In this document: piece after piece, positions 8,562-17,781 of the stretch
How positions within the stretch are numbered: position 1 is the stretch's first letter
Layout of the letters: each line of letters starts with the position of its first letter
Assembly: GCA_002751075.1 (NCBI GenBank)
Contig: NAOQ01000056.1
Span: 4,694-22,474 of the forward strand
Direction: 5' to 3'
DNA from: Ichthyophonus hoferi
Lineage: Eukaryota > Opisthokonta > Ichthyosporea > Ichthyophonida > Ichthyophonidae
Length of the DNA stretch: 17,781 bases
Notes under the pieces: generated by a model
The model's database searches: none
What the model saw: the letters and a program-made list of their open reading frames with translations, nothing else
What the model was told of the DNA's origin: nothing
Program-made: the position numbers and the translations under genes

Positions 8562-9010
8562 GTTGAGGATCATGACTGTATATGCGTATATCTTTTATTC
8601 TGTAATGTGACCGCAGATATATATCTATAATTTATTTACCACTCTAATATTTTACATTTTAGTATCACACTTGTGGTTAAACTTTGATAGGAGAAGATAG
8701 GATAATACAAGAAGTTAAATATAAATTAGGTAATAGATTCAACCATGAGTAATTTAAGCAAGGCAAAACAATATATCATAACTTTGATGATCTTGGATTC
8801 GGTCTGGTATGATTAATTTGATTGCTCAGATGTTTATTATTATTATTCCTCTTTTATTCTTTCCAAGTCTTAATTTAAATATTAACACACTACTCATGAC
8901 CTTGCTCTTTTAAATATAGTTTTATTGTTGCAAATTCTTATCATATTTGAGTGAATTACCTATACTTATACTTTTGTATAGTTGAATGTAGAAAAAATGG
9001 CGGTAGTCCA
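8562..9010. other. AT-rich stretch, possible 3' LTR position of the minus-strand copia element
   Basis: No coding frame was found. On the minus strand a purine-rich run (CGGGGGAG) lies just after the end of the pol-like region, and TGGACTACCGCC follows, ending at plus-strand 9010. This is the layout of a polypurine tract followed by an LTR starting with TG. I could not find a matching second copy near the other end of the element, so LTR status is unproven. Confidence 0.25.
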
Positions 9011-9039
9011 GCTGGTGCTCCCCCGAAGATGATAGACCT

Positions 9040-9570
9040 AGGCCAGGTGTAACATTTCTCTTGCATGTGAAAATTGAGCAGGAGCAAAAGCTTTAGTCTG
9101 AACGTCCGCCCGTTGACTTGTAGTAGATACATGGTGCAGTGTTATCGTCCCTCGGTCAATATGGTCTTTTACAAAATGTATCGCAGTTGAACGTGTTTGG
9201 TGTTCCTCGTTGTACCATTGCTGATTGCCACAGCAATGGTGGAAATGTTGTCCTCATAAATAGTTGCAGGAGACGATTCGTACCCGAGGAAAAACAGGAC
9301 GTTCTGTAACCAGATAGTGTTCTTTATGGCCTTTGTCATGGATATGAACTCTGTTTCTGTACTTGACATCGCGACTAAACTCTGACACTTGCTTGACCAG
9401 TCTATAGGTGTTTCCCCTATGAAACTAACCATTCTTGATGTGGATTTGCTGGAACTCGGCTGCCCCGCAAAATCCGCATCTACATATGTCTTGAGAAACA
9501 TGTTTCCTCCCTTAAATACTAGGCCAAGGTCCTTTGTTGACGTGAGGTATTGAATCAGATGTATCAACAT
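9040..9570 (-). pseudogene. RNase H region and end of pol of the minus-strand copia element
   Basis: Copia RNase H landmarks appear in order: TYVDADFAGQ, SKSTSRMVSFIG, SLVAMSSTETEFI and TIYEDN. The typical pol tail follows, including HIDRGTITLHHVSTTSQRAD. The pol-like region ends near 9040, after which comes a purine-rich run. Confidence 0.88.
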
Positions 9571-9799
9571 CTTCTAGTGTTTGATTTATGGTTTGGCCGC
9601 ATATCTTCCTAGGAAACTTACAGCAAACATAATGTTGGGTCCGGTTAGCCGTCCAATCCACAGTACTGCCCTGATGTTCGCTTGATAGTCTTTGATTGAG
9701 CACCTGGGAACATCTGGACCACTTTCCTGGCAGTCCACAACATGTGCTGGAAGAATGGGACACTGGGTTAATCGGCTTTTTTCTAATTCATGCATTTCC

Positions 9800-10500
9800 A
9801 CTAACTTCTGAATCTACCCTGTCTGGGTCACATGTATGTTGCCACCTTCTTGACGTATTTCGAAACCAATGTATTCTTTCAGCACTCCCAGGTCCTTGGT
9901 CCAAAAACATTCGGACAACTTTCGTACGAACTCCACTCGGTCCTCTCTGTCGTCTGAGATCAAGAGTATGTCGTCTACATAGACACATAGAGCCATGTAC
10001 CTTGGCTCCAAACGAGTATCAACGGATTGGTCAACTCGGTTTTCAATAAAACCTAGCGTCTCTAGGAAAGCTTGGAGTGTTTTCTTTTAAATCAGCCCCG
10101 ACTGATGCAACCCATATAGTGCTTGATCTAGTCGGCAGATATGATTAGGGAACTCATCATCCACAAAGCCTTCTGGCTGTGTCATACAGTTTTCTTCCTC
10201 AAGTACTTCATTCAAGTAAGCTCCGACTATGTCTAGTTGACAGACATTTGCTCCCCTGGCAGCTGCAATGGTGAGCATCACTCTAATTGATGTTATGGTG
10301 CAAACTGGGGTATCACTTTCATTATAGTCAATGTTTTCCCTTTGTCGATTTCCCATAACAACAAATCTGGCCTTATACTTGGTTATGTCGCCTTTTGCAT
10401 CATGCTTGGTGTTGAAGACCCACATTGAGTGAAGGGCGGGCAAGTCCTTTGGCCTAGGTACCAAACGCCATGTGTGATTATCACGGAGGACCATCATCTC
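9800..10500 (-). pseudogene. Reverse transcriptase region of the minus-strand copia element
   Basis: Copia RVT_2 landmarks are present in order: MWVFNTKHDAKGDITKYKAR, then QLDIVGAYLNEVLEEE, DQALYGLHQSG and the catalytic YVDDILLISDD (YVDD at 9970-9981). The region is fragmented but well conserved. Upstream of it, to about 10960, is the usual less conserved linker after integrase. Confidence 0.9.
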
Positions 10501-11129
10501 ATTCTCCATAGCTTGTTCCCATTCCCCCCAGGCTAGTGAGAGAAAAGCAGCTTTAACAGATTTTGGAGCTTTGTGCCCATGAAGGTTTGGCCCAAAATCT
10601 ACTGTCAAGGCGTTTTGGTGAACTGGTTCTTCTGACGACTTTACGAGTTCAGGTCCATGTACTTGTTTGGATTTCACTTCAGTGTCGGAAACATGTTCAT
10701 TTGTCTTGAAAGCCGTTCCTGATCGGGTTCTTGATGGACTGTATACATGATGGTCGATCTCATGACTCACTGGTTCTTCTTCCTTGTCTTCCGCACAAAT
10801 TCCTGTAAATAACTCCTCTGTTGTGTGTTCTTGAGATGGGGTTCTAGTTATTTTTTGCTTGTTGATAGGAAAAATATTCCCAACAAACCTGACATCGCAG
10901 GATATTACTATCTTCTTCTTTTGCACATCGTAAATCCAATAGCCCTTTTGAGTTGGGGGATATCCCACAAGAACTCCTTCTCTTCCCGGAGGTACTAGCT
11001 TTGAGTTGCCTTCTTTCTTGTAGATTGCTAGGCAACCAATTACTTGTAGACGCTGAGTTGGGGCTGTAGTTTTGTGTCATCTATTCCGGGACACCTCATC
11101 CTTCGGGAGGGAAGTAGTTGGCTAGAGGT

Positions 11130-11580
11130 TCAAAGTGTAGACTGCAGTTCCAACTGAGTAATCCCAAAAGCTCTGCGGAAGATTACTCTCCTCCCGGGTG
11201 CACTTGACCATGGTGATGATCGTCTGGTTGAGCCTCTCACTCAAGCCATTTTGTTCCGAATGATCAGGGATAGTGGTCTGGTGCGTGATGCCATGCTGCC
11301 TGAGATACGCTTGAAACCTCTTGTTTAAATATTCAGTACCATTGTCAGTCATGAGCACCTCCAGCTTAACATTGTGCTTTGCGACAGCATTGGAGTGCCA
11401 TTCAATGAAAGCATTAAAAGTTTGAGACTTCTTCCCTAATGCATATACTGATACAAAATGTGAATATTCATCAGTAAAGGTTACAATGTATTTCTTTCCC
11501 GTCCATGAAGTGGGTAGGGGACCCATTAGATTGGAATGGATTCTCTGTAGGACTCTGGTGGCTGTATTGATCCTTTTTGG
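11130..11580 (-). pseudogene. Integrase core region of the minus-strand copia element
   Basis: The DD-E catalytic core is recognisable: FTDEYSHFVSVY for the first Asp, MTDNGTEYLN for the second and EQNGLSERLNQTI for the Glu. The spacing is as in Ty1/copia integrases. In the family it inserts the cDNA into the genome. Confidence 0.88.
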
Positions 11581-11999
11581 GAATGGCAAGCGTTTGATTT
11601 TTCCTTTTTAGACAACTTAGGCACTACTTGTTTGTCTTATACCCCTTGCTTTCCCCATGGTTTTTGAGGATGGTAGTCATTATATCTCTACCTGGGTGTA
11701 TAAATCTTGAGTGTAACGCTTGTCGAGTTACTCTAAGGGCTAATGTTAATAAGGTTTAACTAACTTCAGGTGTTGCCTCCTGCATCCCTGGTGGGATAAC
11801 TTCAAAATTTAACACATAGTCCTGTCTCATTGCTTGTGCCAGTAAATATATGTTTCCCATCCTTGGTCACAACAATTTTGTCTTGTCCTTCAGCCGAAAA
11901 CTCAAATCCCTTTCTTTGCAGGACGCTCAATAAAATTAGACTTTTGTAGACGTTTGGAGCATATGCTGTGTTTTGAATCTTTAATGTTTAATCTCTAGA

Positions 12000-12180
12000 T
12001 CTGGATATGATGGTTCCATAGTTTAGTATTTGGGTGGTACTTCCATCACCCCATGTCACTATATCATCTGTTTCTTAGTACTCTGTAAAGTCAGATCTCC
12101 TGTAATGTAGGTGCTTTGCAGCACCACTGTCTAGAACAAAAACTCTTGGCCTCTCTCTGTCTTTCATATTTTCTTCAGAT
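12000..12180 (-). pseudogene. Aspartic protease region of the minus-strand copia element
   Basis: FVLDSGAAKHL is readable on the minus strand, with the DSGA active-site motif at 12120-12131. It lies between gag and integrase, as expected for copia. In the family this protease matures the Gag-Pol polyprotein. Confidence 0.7.
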
Positions 12181-12299
12181 TTCATGGGTTGAGCCAGAAG
12201 CAGCTCAACCTTGTTTGATGGTTTTCCCCCCAAATTCTTGTATGGGTTTTTCTTTTTGATCTGTTGGCTTTCAGAATCATCCTTTGACTGGCCCTTACT

Positions 12300-13110
12300 T
12301 TTGGAGTTTCTCTTGAAGTACCTATCTGCATCCCCATATTTTTCAGCCTTGGGATATCCTCATAGGAAATGGTTACCGCCACACTTGAAACATTTTACAG
12401 GGGGCATTTTGCTGAAGTCCTGGTTGTTGTTGTTTCCTCTCTGTGGCTTCCTTTCCGTGGAACCACAATTTTTGTTGAACGTCTCATGGGCCTTTATGTG
12501 CTTGATGAGCAATTCAATGGTACCCTGACCATTTGTTGAAACGTTGTAAGCCTCCATTAGGCCTCTGTATTCTGGATGAGAAAACATCTGTGTAAATATC
12601 GCCTGATATACGCATGTTTTACCCATTTCATAGTCTGTGCCGGTCAGCTTGTTTATCAAAATCGTGGACCTCTTGATAAAGTCTGATGGTCTCTCTCCCG
12701 CTTTTGGCTTAGTTTGGTACCACTTCCTAAAAATCTCAGATAGTTGGATGTCCAAACACATCTTGTACTTCTCCTTCAGTCCCATCCATATGTCATAAGC
12801 AAATGACGTTGGGGTCCACTTGATTTTCCGGCGTACCTCCATAGATAGGCATCTGGCTAAGTAGTCTCTTGCTACCTTCTCTGCCCTCTGTATTTGTAAA
12901 GGCAGCTCTCTTTGAGCCATGGTTGGCTCCGATGTGAAGACTTCACTGCAGTCTGCTTCCAGTAGAACATATTCCATGTTCATCACCCAGTCCTCAAAAG
13001 TAGGGCCCACTTCTCCTCCTCTGAAGAGAAGATCCTGACTAAAATTGGGAAAGTTTACTGATCTGTTGACTGCTTCCATGTTTGACATCTCATCAAACCC
13101 AGCCTCCTCC
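12300..13110 (-). pseudogene. gag region of the minus-strand copia element
   Basis: The region shows the retrotransposon gag (UBN2/copia) pattern: a WVMNMEYVLLEAD-like stretch, KIKWTPTSFAYDIW, and KRSTILINKLTGTDYE. It ends in a CCHC-type zinc-knuckle start (CFKCGGNH) after an Asn-rich linker. Gag forms the virus-like particle and binds the element's RNA. The fossil region is related to the piece found in the inverted repeat at 7733-8561. Confidence 0.85.
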
Positions 13111-13660
13111 CCCACCCAAACATGGAAGGATTGGGCTGAAAGTTTTGTCTTTGCATGGTGAGTGGAGTGGAAGGAGCGTTTCGGTGCTGGCTCTGGTCTT
13201 CTTGATCAGTGTTTATTGGCTCTGCACTTTGCAGTACAGCTGGCTCTAGTGGGGAAGAATCTACCTCTATTGATACTGGAACTTCCTGATGTGTGGTCAC
13301 ACTTGATGGTGACTCTGCTTCTGGCAAGGCCTTGCTACATTTGACTTGCAGCAATTACTCGGGGGGATCAACTTCCGTAGCAATAAATTCAATCCGTCTT
13401 GTTGGTTCTAGACAACTTGTAACCGGTGGAAGCGTGCTGGGCTTAGTAACCCTGTTAAGAAATTGACGGTTGCCAATTGACAACCTCTCAATTTCCTTTT
13501 TATTTCTAATTAAAGACTTAGACTGTTGCCGCCTAATGAGTCTTTTTTCTTGATTTACGATCTGCGTTTCTCTTGTTAGCACAACCAATGACGACTCCTC
13601 CTTACTGGAGCTTGTTGAAAACTCGACCTGGTGCTTGATTGCTAGGCGTCTCGATATCAC
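13110..13660 (-). other. Upstream part of the minus-strand copia element, gag leader
   Basis: On the minus strand this stretch has charged, Ser/Gln/Arg-rich coding character and runs into gag. It may be an N-terminal gag extension of this lineage or a leader. A short stretch (RRLAIK, minus strand near 13640) also occurs in the inverted repeat at about 7957, which supports its belonging to this family. No LTR or primer-binding site was recognised. Confidence 0.4.
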
Positions 13661-13789
13661 TTGATGTCATACCGCATCCAAAAGCCATTAGATTATAAGA
13701 AGGTTCATTTATTGAGTCTCTGGATTCCCCCCTTAACTGAAGTCCTAGACCTCCTTATGTACCTGGAACTATGCATAGTTTCAAGAATA

Positions 13790-16250
13790 TGTGGGGAATC
13801 CCCTAATCTATACTCTACTCAAAGAAAACAAATGTTTCAACAGTTATTGATTGCTGATTCCCCTACTGACAAAATTCCTTACAATCGACTCATTACATAC
13901 TTTGACAGAATGAAGAGGCACATTATCATGGTCCAGATAATCATGAATGAAGTTGTGCTCTTTCACTGCTTCTGGGAATTTTACATACATGCTGCCACGT
14001 TTGCCCATAACATCATCCCAACTGCAATCCTCTAACATGGACAAACTCCATACCTCCCCTGGCACAACAAACAGGCTCCAGTTCATGCTCTATACATTTT
14101 TGGGTACAAACTTTACTAGAGAACTGACCCGGTATCTCATTCATTCGAATTCGCTATTAACATCCATGAGGTCTGCTTACTTAGTTACTCCAATGTTATG
14201 AGTGACCAGATCATCATTGACATGAAGATTTGCCAACATTCCATCTAACACAAATACATCTTCTTTGAGGATGTCCCCTTGTTCACCAGAACTTCACTAC
14301 AACTAATGAGTGATCCCTTTATTGCATCTGAGAGATGCATATGAGAGAGCATAATCTCCCAACAATGATGACATTGTCCTCGTTCCATTCATCTCCCTTA
14401 ACATACCTACTTTTAAAGATGGGGAATACTTGTTCCAGAGAGAGTCAGTTCCACACTCCCAGAAACCTATAATCACCCCTACCTGGCTGTCAATATCTTG
14501 GCTTTTAATGCCAATCGCAAATTGTTTTTGTATTGAGAGAGAGAGAGTCCAAATTGATCCACTGAGCCAGATGCTGATTCCATGGCCAGTGCCCGTCACT
14601 TTTAAGCTCCATCAACAACATGAAGTGGCAAGATATACAGAAAACACAGCCCCCCCAAAACCCCAAAAAGGATTTCCACTATGTCCATCACAACTGCTAC
14701 CAAGACCAATCTTGACATCATATATCCCAGAAACTATAAGGAGGCCATACATTCTCATGGCAAGATGCAATGGATTATGGCAATGCATACTAAACTTTGC
14801 AAGATTAGTGAGTTTCACACCTGGGCACTTATTCCACACAATGAGATTCCGAAGGATACCACTATCTTCTACAGCCTCTCGGTATACCACAAGAAATACA
14901 ACTTTGGCGGCAATATAACAAAACAAAGTTCACTCATGTGTCTAGGGGAGCATAGAAGTCAAGAACAAAGACTTATTCAACATTTCATCCCCAGTAACAA
15001 TTTTTGTTATTTTCGTGACTCTAATTGTCATGGCTGCTGCAAATCAGTAAAATCTGGCACAATAGGCATCTTCTCTGTATACCTACACATATCTCTAACC
15101 AAACGCACATACATGCTACAAACACTATTGATATAAGACATCTATCACATGAGCTGGATCAGCAAGTTGTCCAAGGGCCTCTACAGCCTCCATATCAGCA
15201 GTGTATGCTGGAACCAGACCTTAGATGCGTTTCCACAAAATCAGAATATATACCCAACTGACCAAGCCCCATATCTCTTGAATCTCTCATGCTAGTAGCC
15301 AATTTCTGGCCCTGTTTTTTAATGTGGACAACGTCCTCATAGTTTCTGAGCAAATAGACAGCAGAACTGGACCTGTTAAAGCCTTCAACCAAATCGTTCT
15401 CACAAAAAACAAAGGATAGATAACACACCAACTTCCTTGAATATATCCTCCAGAAGTATGATCAATATATCAAGCTCTCTCAAGATGGATAGATCAAGGA
15501 ACTAAACAAGTCATACAGATATGACAATGGTTACCTGGTTTACTTCGTATTCCTCCTAAACACATCAAAGAAGCAGCTACCATCAACCCTCAATATGAGT
15601 TTGGCAATGTCATGGCCAACCAGAGTTTCATAGGCTGTCTATTCTGGATTACTAAATCCAGCTGACCTGACTACCAATTCACAATTAGCTACCATGCTAG
15701 ATACTCCGGTGAACCCACAGAAGTCTTTTAAGAAATGGCTATACACCTCCTGAGATACCCCAGATATACTTTTTAAGTTTAATCTAACTGGCCAGTTTTA
15801 TGTTTTATGTAGACCATCAATTATTGGATATATAAGTGAAGGTGTTAAAATACCACGTCACTACCTTTTTCTGATTCACTTAAAGTGACTCAAAAAAAAT
15901 CCCTTTAATTCGTAAACACCATATATGATGGGTGTTTTTGTATTGTCCACGCAGTCTATAAGATCTGCCAAAGTCACCCATTTGGTGATGATTGTTTCGC
16001 ATTTTGAAAATTTTAAACTACTGCCAAAGAGAGCATAATATATGAGAAGGTATATCTTGCACTCACTGCCTTCTCTGATGTTGGCTTTGCAACTGACGTG
16101 AGTACATCCCGAATCACCGTGAATGGGATAACCTGTATTATTAAATCTTTTTCTAGTCCTCCCTCACATATGACGTAGCTTTTAGCCTTGATTGGCAAGG
16201 TGAGGTAATGTTTTTATAACAGCTTGTTGACTTAGCTAGGGCAGCAACCG
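13790..16250 (+). mobile_element. Second, heavily eroded Ty1/copia-type pol fragment, plus strand
   Basis: Plus-strand translations follow the copia pol order. The end of the integrase core (MKRHIIMVQIIMNE, CFWEFYIHAATFAHNIIP) is at about 13900-14030. The start of reverse transcriptase (PRNYKEAIHSHGKMQWIMAM, HTWALIPHNEIPKDTT) is at about 14715-14870. A LHISSVCWNQTLDAF block is near 15180-15230, a catalytic-box region near 15320-15350, and a connection block (FIGCLFWITKSS) near 15628. An RNase H start (AFSDVGF, STSRITVNG) is near 16068-16130. It has many breaks and no long conserved frame, so it is older than its minus-strand neighbour. Gag, protease and the first part of integrase are absent, and no terminal repeats were found. 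Confidence 0.82.
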
Positions 16251-16271
16251 ATTGGCTTTCCAAAAAGCAGA

Positions 16272-16296
16272 GCATCACAGCATCACAGCATCACAG
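16272..16296. repeat. GCATCACA tandem triplet
   Basis: Three perfect tandem copies of the 8-mer GCATCACA occur, plus one extra base, in the eroded tail of the second copia fragment. It is a short replication-slippage repeat. Confidence 0.8.
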
Positions 16297-16449
16297 CCAT
16301 ATTGGTCTTTCATTGCACATATCTCCCAAAAAACATAAAGCAATAAAGCGAGCTGACGTAGTTGCGCATCTTACTAAAAACGTTAAACTATTGGCTTACA
16401 AATCTAACATCTACAGATAGTTAGTGGCTATCCTAGAACCACATGTCTG

Positions 16450-17781
16450 GAACACCCCTGATTTTAGTAATCTCTCAATTATAATTGGATAACAGATCAT
16501 AGGGAAAGAGCTTGTCTCTAATTATTCTCAATACATACGTAAGTCCATTGAGTTAACTAATGAAATAAAAAAGTCTATTGTGCAGCGGGTGGAATATTAT
16601 TATTGTTACGACCATAAAAATTACTCTAGTAACCTGACTCAGCGAATGAGAAATCACGTGTTATTTAGCTAGGAGTCAGCATATAAAAAAACAATGATAA
16701 TATCGAATAATGATTATGTATAAGTCATTGTTTATTGTTTACCATACCATAAACATTTCTTTATCAATGGAATTTTAAATACAAGTAATTGATTGTTGTA
16801 CGTGGTAATGGAATGACTCATACGCCAATAATAAAGAGGTATTGGTATTAATATAAATGATTTAGGTTTATTGGATGTAGCTATATCCGTATTGATTTTA
16901 GTAAACGAGCTGGTTCGATTCACTAATTTTTACGCTGATATTAGGAAAGTACCGGATAAGCAGACACCAAGATGGCTTCGGTTCCAGAAAAAAAAAAATC
17001 TAGTAATAATAAATACTTTTTCCAGTGAAACCTCAAGTATAATATTAAATGGCAAACAAGGGTATATATTGATAAACACATTTCTGTTGATAAATCAACT
17101 TATCAAGTTTAAAGATATCATCCAATTAAACCATTAAACAATGCAATCGCCATGCAACTACCTATTATATTGAGCCACGATCATTGGTCGTATTACTTCA
17201 TGTGGTTAGCGATCTTGTAATACAAGTTATTATCATCTGATTCCAATATACATTTATCCAAAGGCAGATGTTTTACTGCAAATGTCTCCTAATTAATTAC
17301 ATACACATTAAATTGCTAGAACTTGTTGAGAGCATTATTTATGAACTCAAATCGTGATAACAAATGATCACATTATACACCACCATGTCCAATATTGTTG
17401 ATTATTATTTTTATAGGTATTTATTTATGCATTAAAATCTTTTACATGCGTGCATATATTGGACAAGAAAACAGAATGAGCAATGGGAAATAGTCATTGG
17501 AATAGTCTTCACATAATTTTGTTTTTGTACCTATCAGTTGATGGGATGGGAACCGTGTAAGATAGTTTATCCACCCCCTTTAAAGTCCAATAACTGTAAG
17601 GCTAAATTAGTAAATAAGGAGCATTTTAATTCGGTTATATCATTTTAAGTTGTGTGTCCATTGGTTATTGTAACAGCTATATTCTGTTTTCTTTATACGT
17701 GATAAATTGACCTTTTAAAGTTAAAGTTTTATATTAATATATTAGTACCTAATGTAGGCGCCAATTCATTTTATTACAGGC
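16450..17781. other. AT-rich region with no confirmed gene
   Basis: The region is about 70% A+T by eye, with no long frame of coding character on either strand. Open stretches on both strands near 16732-17137 lack proper starts or domain signs. The only items worth noting are a weak candidate first exon at 16971 and a splice-acceptor-like CATTTTATTACAG just before the window ends. Confidence 0.5.
16971..17001 (+). other. Candidate first coding exon of a gene running off the window
   Basis: ACCAAGATGG at 16965-16974 is a strong translation-start context. The frame reads MASVPEKKKS and is followed by a donor-like GTAATA at 17002. The window ends with CATTTTATTACAG at 17767-17779, a good acceptor, so an intron of about 780 bp into an exon beyond the window is possible. 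The short basic N-terminus resembles those of some ribosomal proteins, but no family can be named. It could equally be chance. Confidence 0.2.

Larger units (their letters stand above)
9040..13660 (-). mobile_element. Broken Ty1/copia-type LTR retroelement, minus strand
   Basis: Read on the minus strand, the parts come in the order gag with zinc knuckle, protease (DSGA), integrase (DD-E core), reverse transcriptase (YVDD box) and RNase H. Integrase before reverse transcriptase is diagnostic of Ty1/copia (Pseudoviridae) rather than Gypsy. The internal region is nearly full length at about 4.6 kb. No matching pair of terminal repeats was found. The coding region is interrupted at least half a dozen times, so it is a fossil, but long blocks remain well conserved, which suggests middle to fairly young age. 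Its upstream end (about 13660) lies close to a second copia fragment in the opposite direction. Confidence 0.92.

Noticed and set aside
9696-10049. Plus-strand open frame of 117 codons
   Set aside because: It is a shadow on the opposite strand of the copia reverse transcriptase region.
12211-12528. Plus-strand open frame of 105 codons with hydrophobic character
   Set aside because: It is the antisense shadow of the gag zinc-knuckle and linker region of the minus-strand copia element.
16908-16925. GGTTCGATTC as a tRNA B box
   Set aside because: The flanking bases do not form a T stem, and no A box or acceptor stem lies at the right distance.

Overview
The window is eukaryotic and almost certainly animal DNA. 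It is AT-rich, its genes carry GT-AG introns and AATAAA signals, it encodes a spliceosome subunit split over eight exons and a secreted protein with chitin-binding type-2 (CBM14) cysteine modules, and it holds two decayed Ty1/copia-type LTR retroelements. CBM14 plus copia suggests an invertebrate, but the sequence does not let me name a phylum.

Layout. (1) 157-822, minus strand: a secreted protein with three CBM14 modules, a signal peptide, a TATA-like box and a poly(A) signal. Its frame carries one in-frame TGA at codon 45, so it is either a recent pseudogene or an allele with a stop. (2) 1509-1727, plus strand: a short signal-peptide-like frame with CBM14-like cysteine spacing but no ATG, followed by a poly(A) signal; probably a relic of the same family, transcribed divergently. 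(3) 2692-6079, plus strand: a complete eight-exon CWC15 homologue (208 residues), the best-supported gene here. It is easily missed because no exon is longer than about 120 nt. Its intron 6 holds a decayed tandem copy of the exon 6 tail and start of intron 6, and its last coding exon is only 13 nt. (4) 6171-7732: intergenic AT-rich DNA with one small GC-richer foldback block (about 6295-6414). (5) 7733-8561: a long inverted repeat (arms about 94-95% identical, spacer about 62 bp) that contains a piece of copia-type gag. (6) 9040-13660, minus strand: a broken copia-type element with gag, protease, integrase, reverse transcriptase and RNase H in the Ty1/copia order. (7) about 13790-16250, plus strand: a second, older and more eroded copia-type pol fragment, head-to-head with the first. 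(8) 16450-17781: AT-rich DNA with only a weak candidate first exon near 16971 and a possible splice acceptor at the very end of the window.

Functionally, the only gene I would expect to be working is cwc15. It is a housekeeping gene with no evident functional link to its neighbours. The distal half of the window is a retroelement graveyard. The most unusual items are the partial exon duplication inside cwc15, the stop-interrupted chitin-binding gene beside its possible relic, and the young-looking long inverted repeat, which could make a double-stranded hairpin RNA aimed at copia gag.
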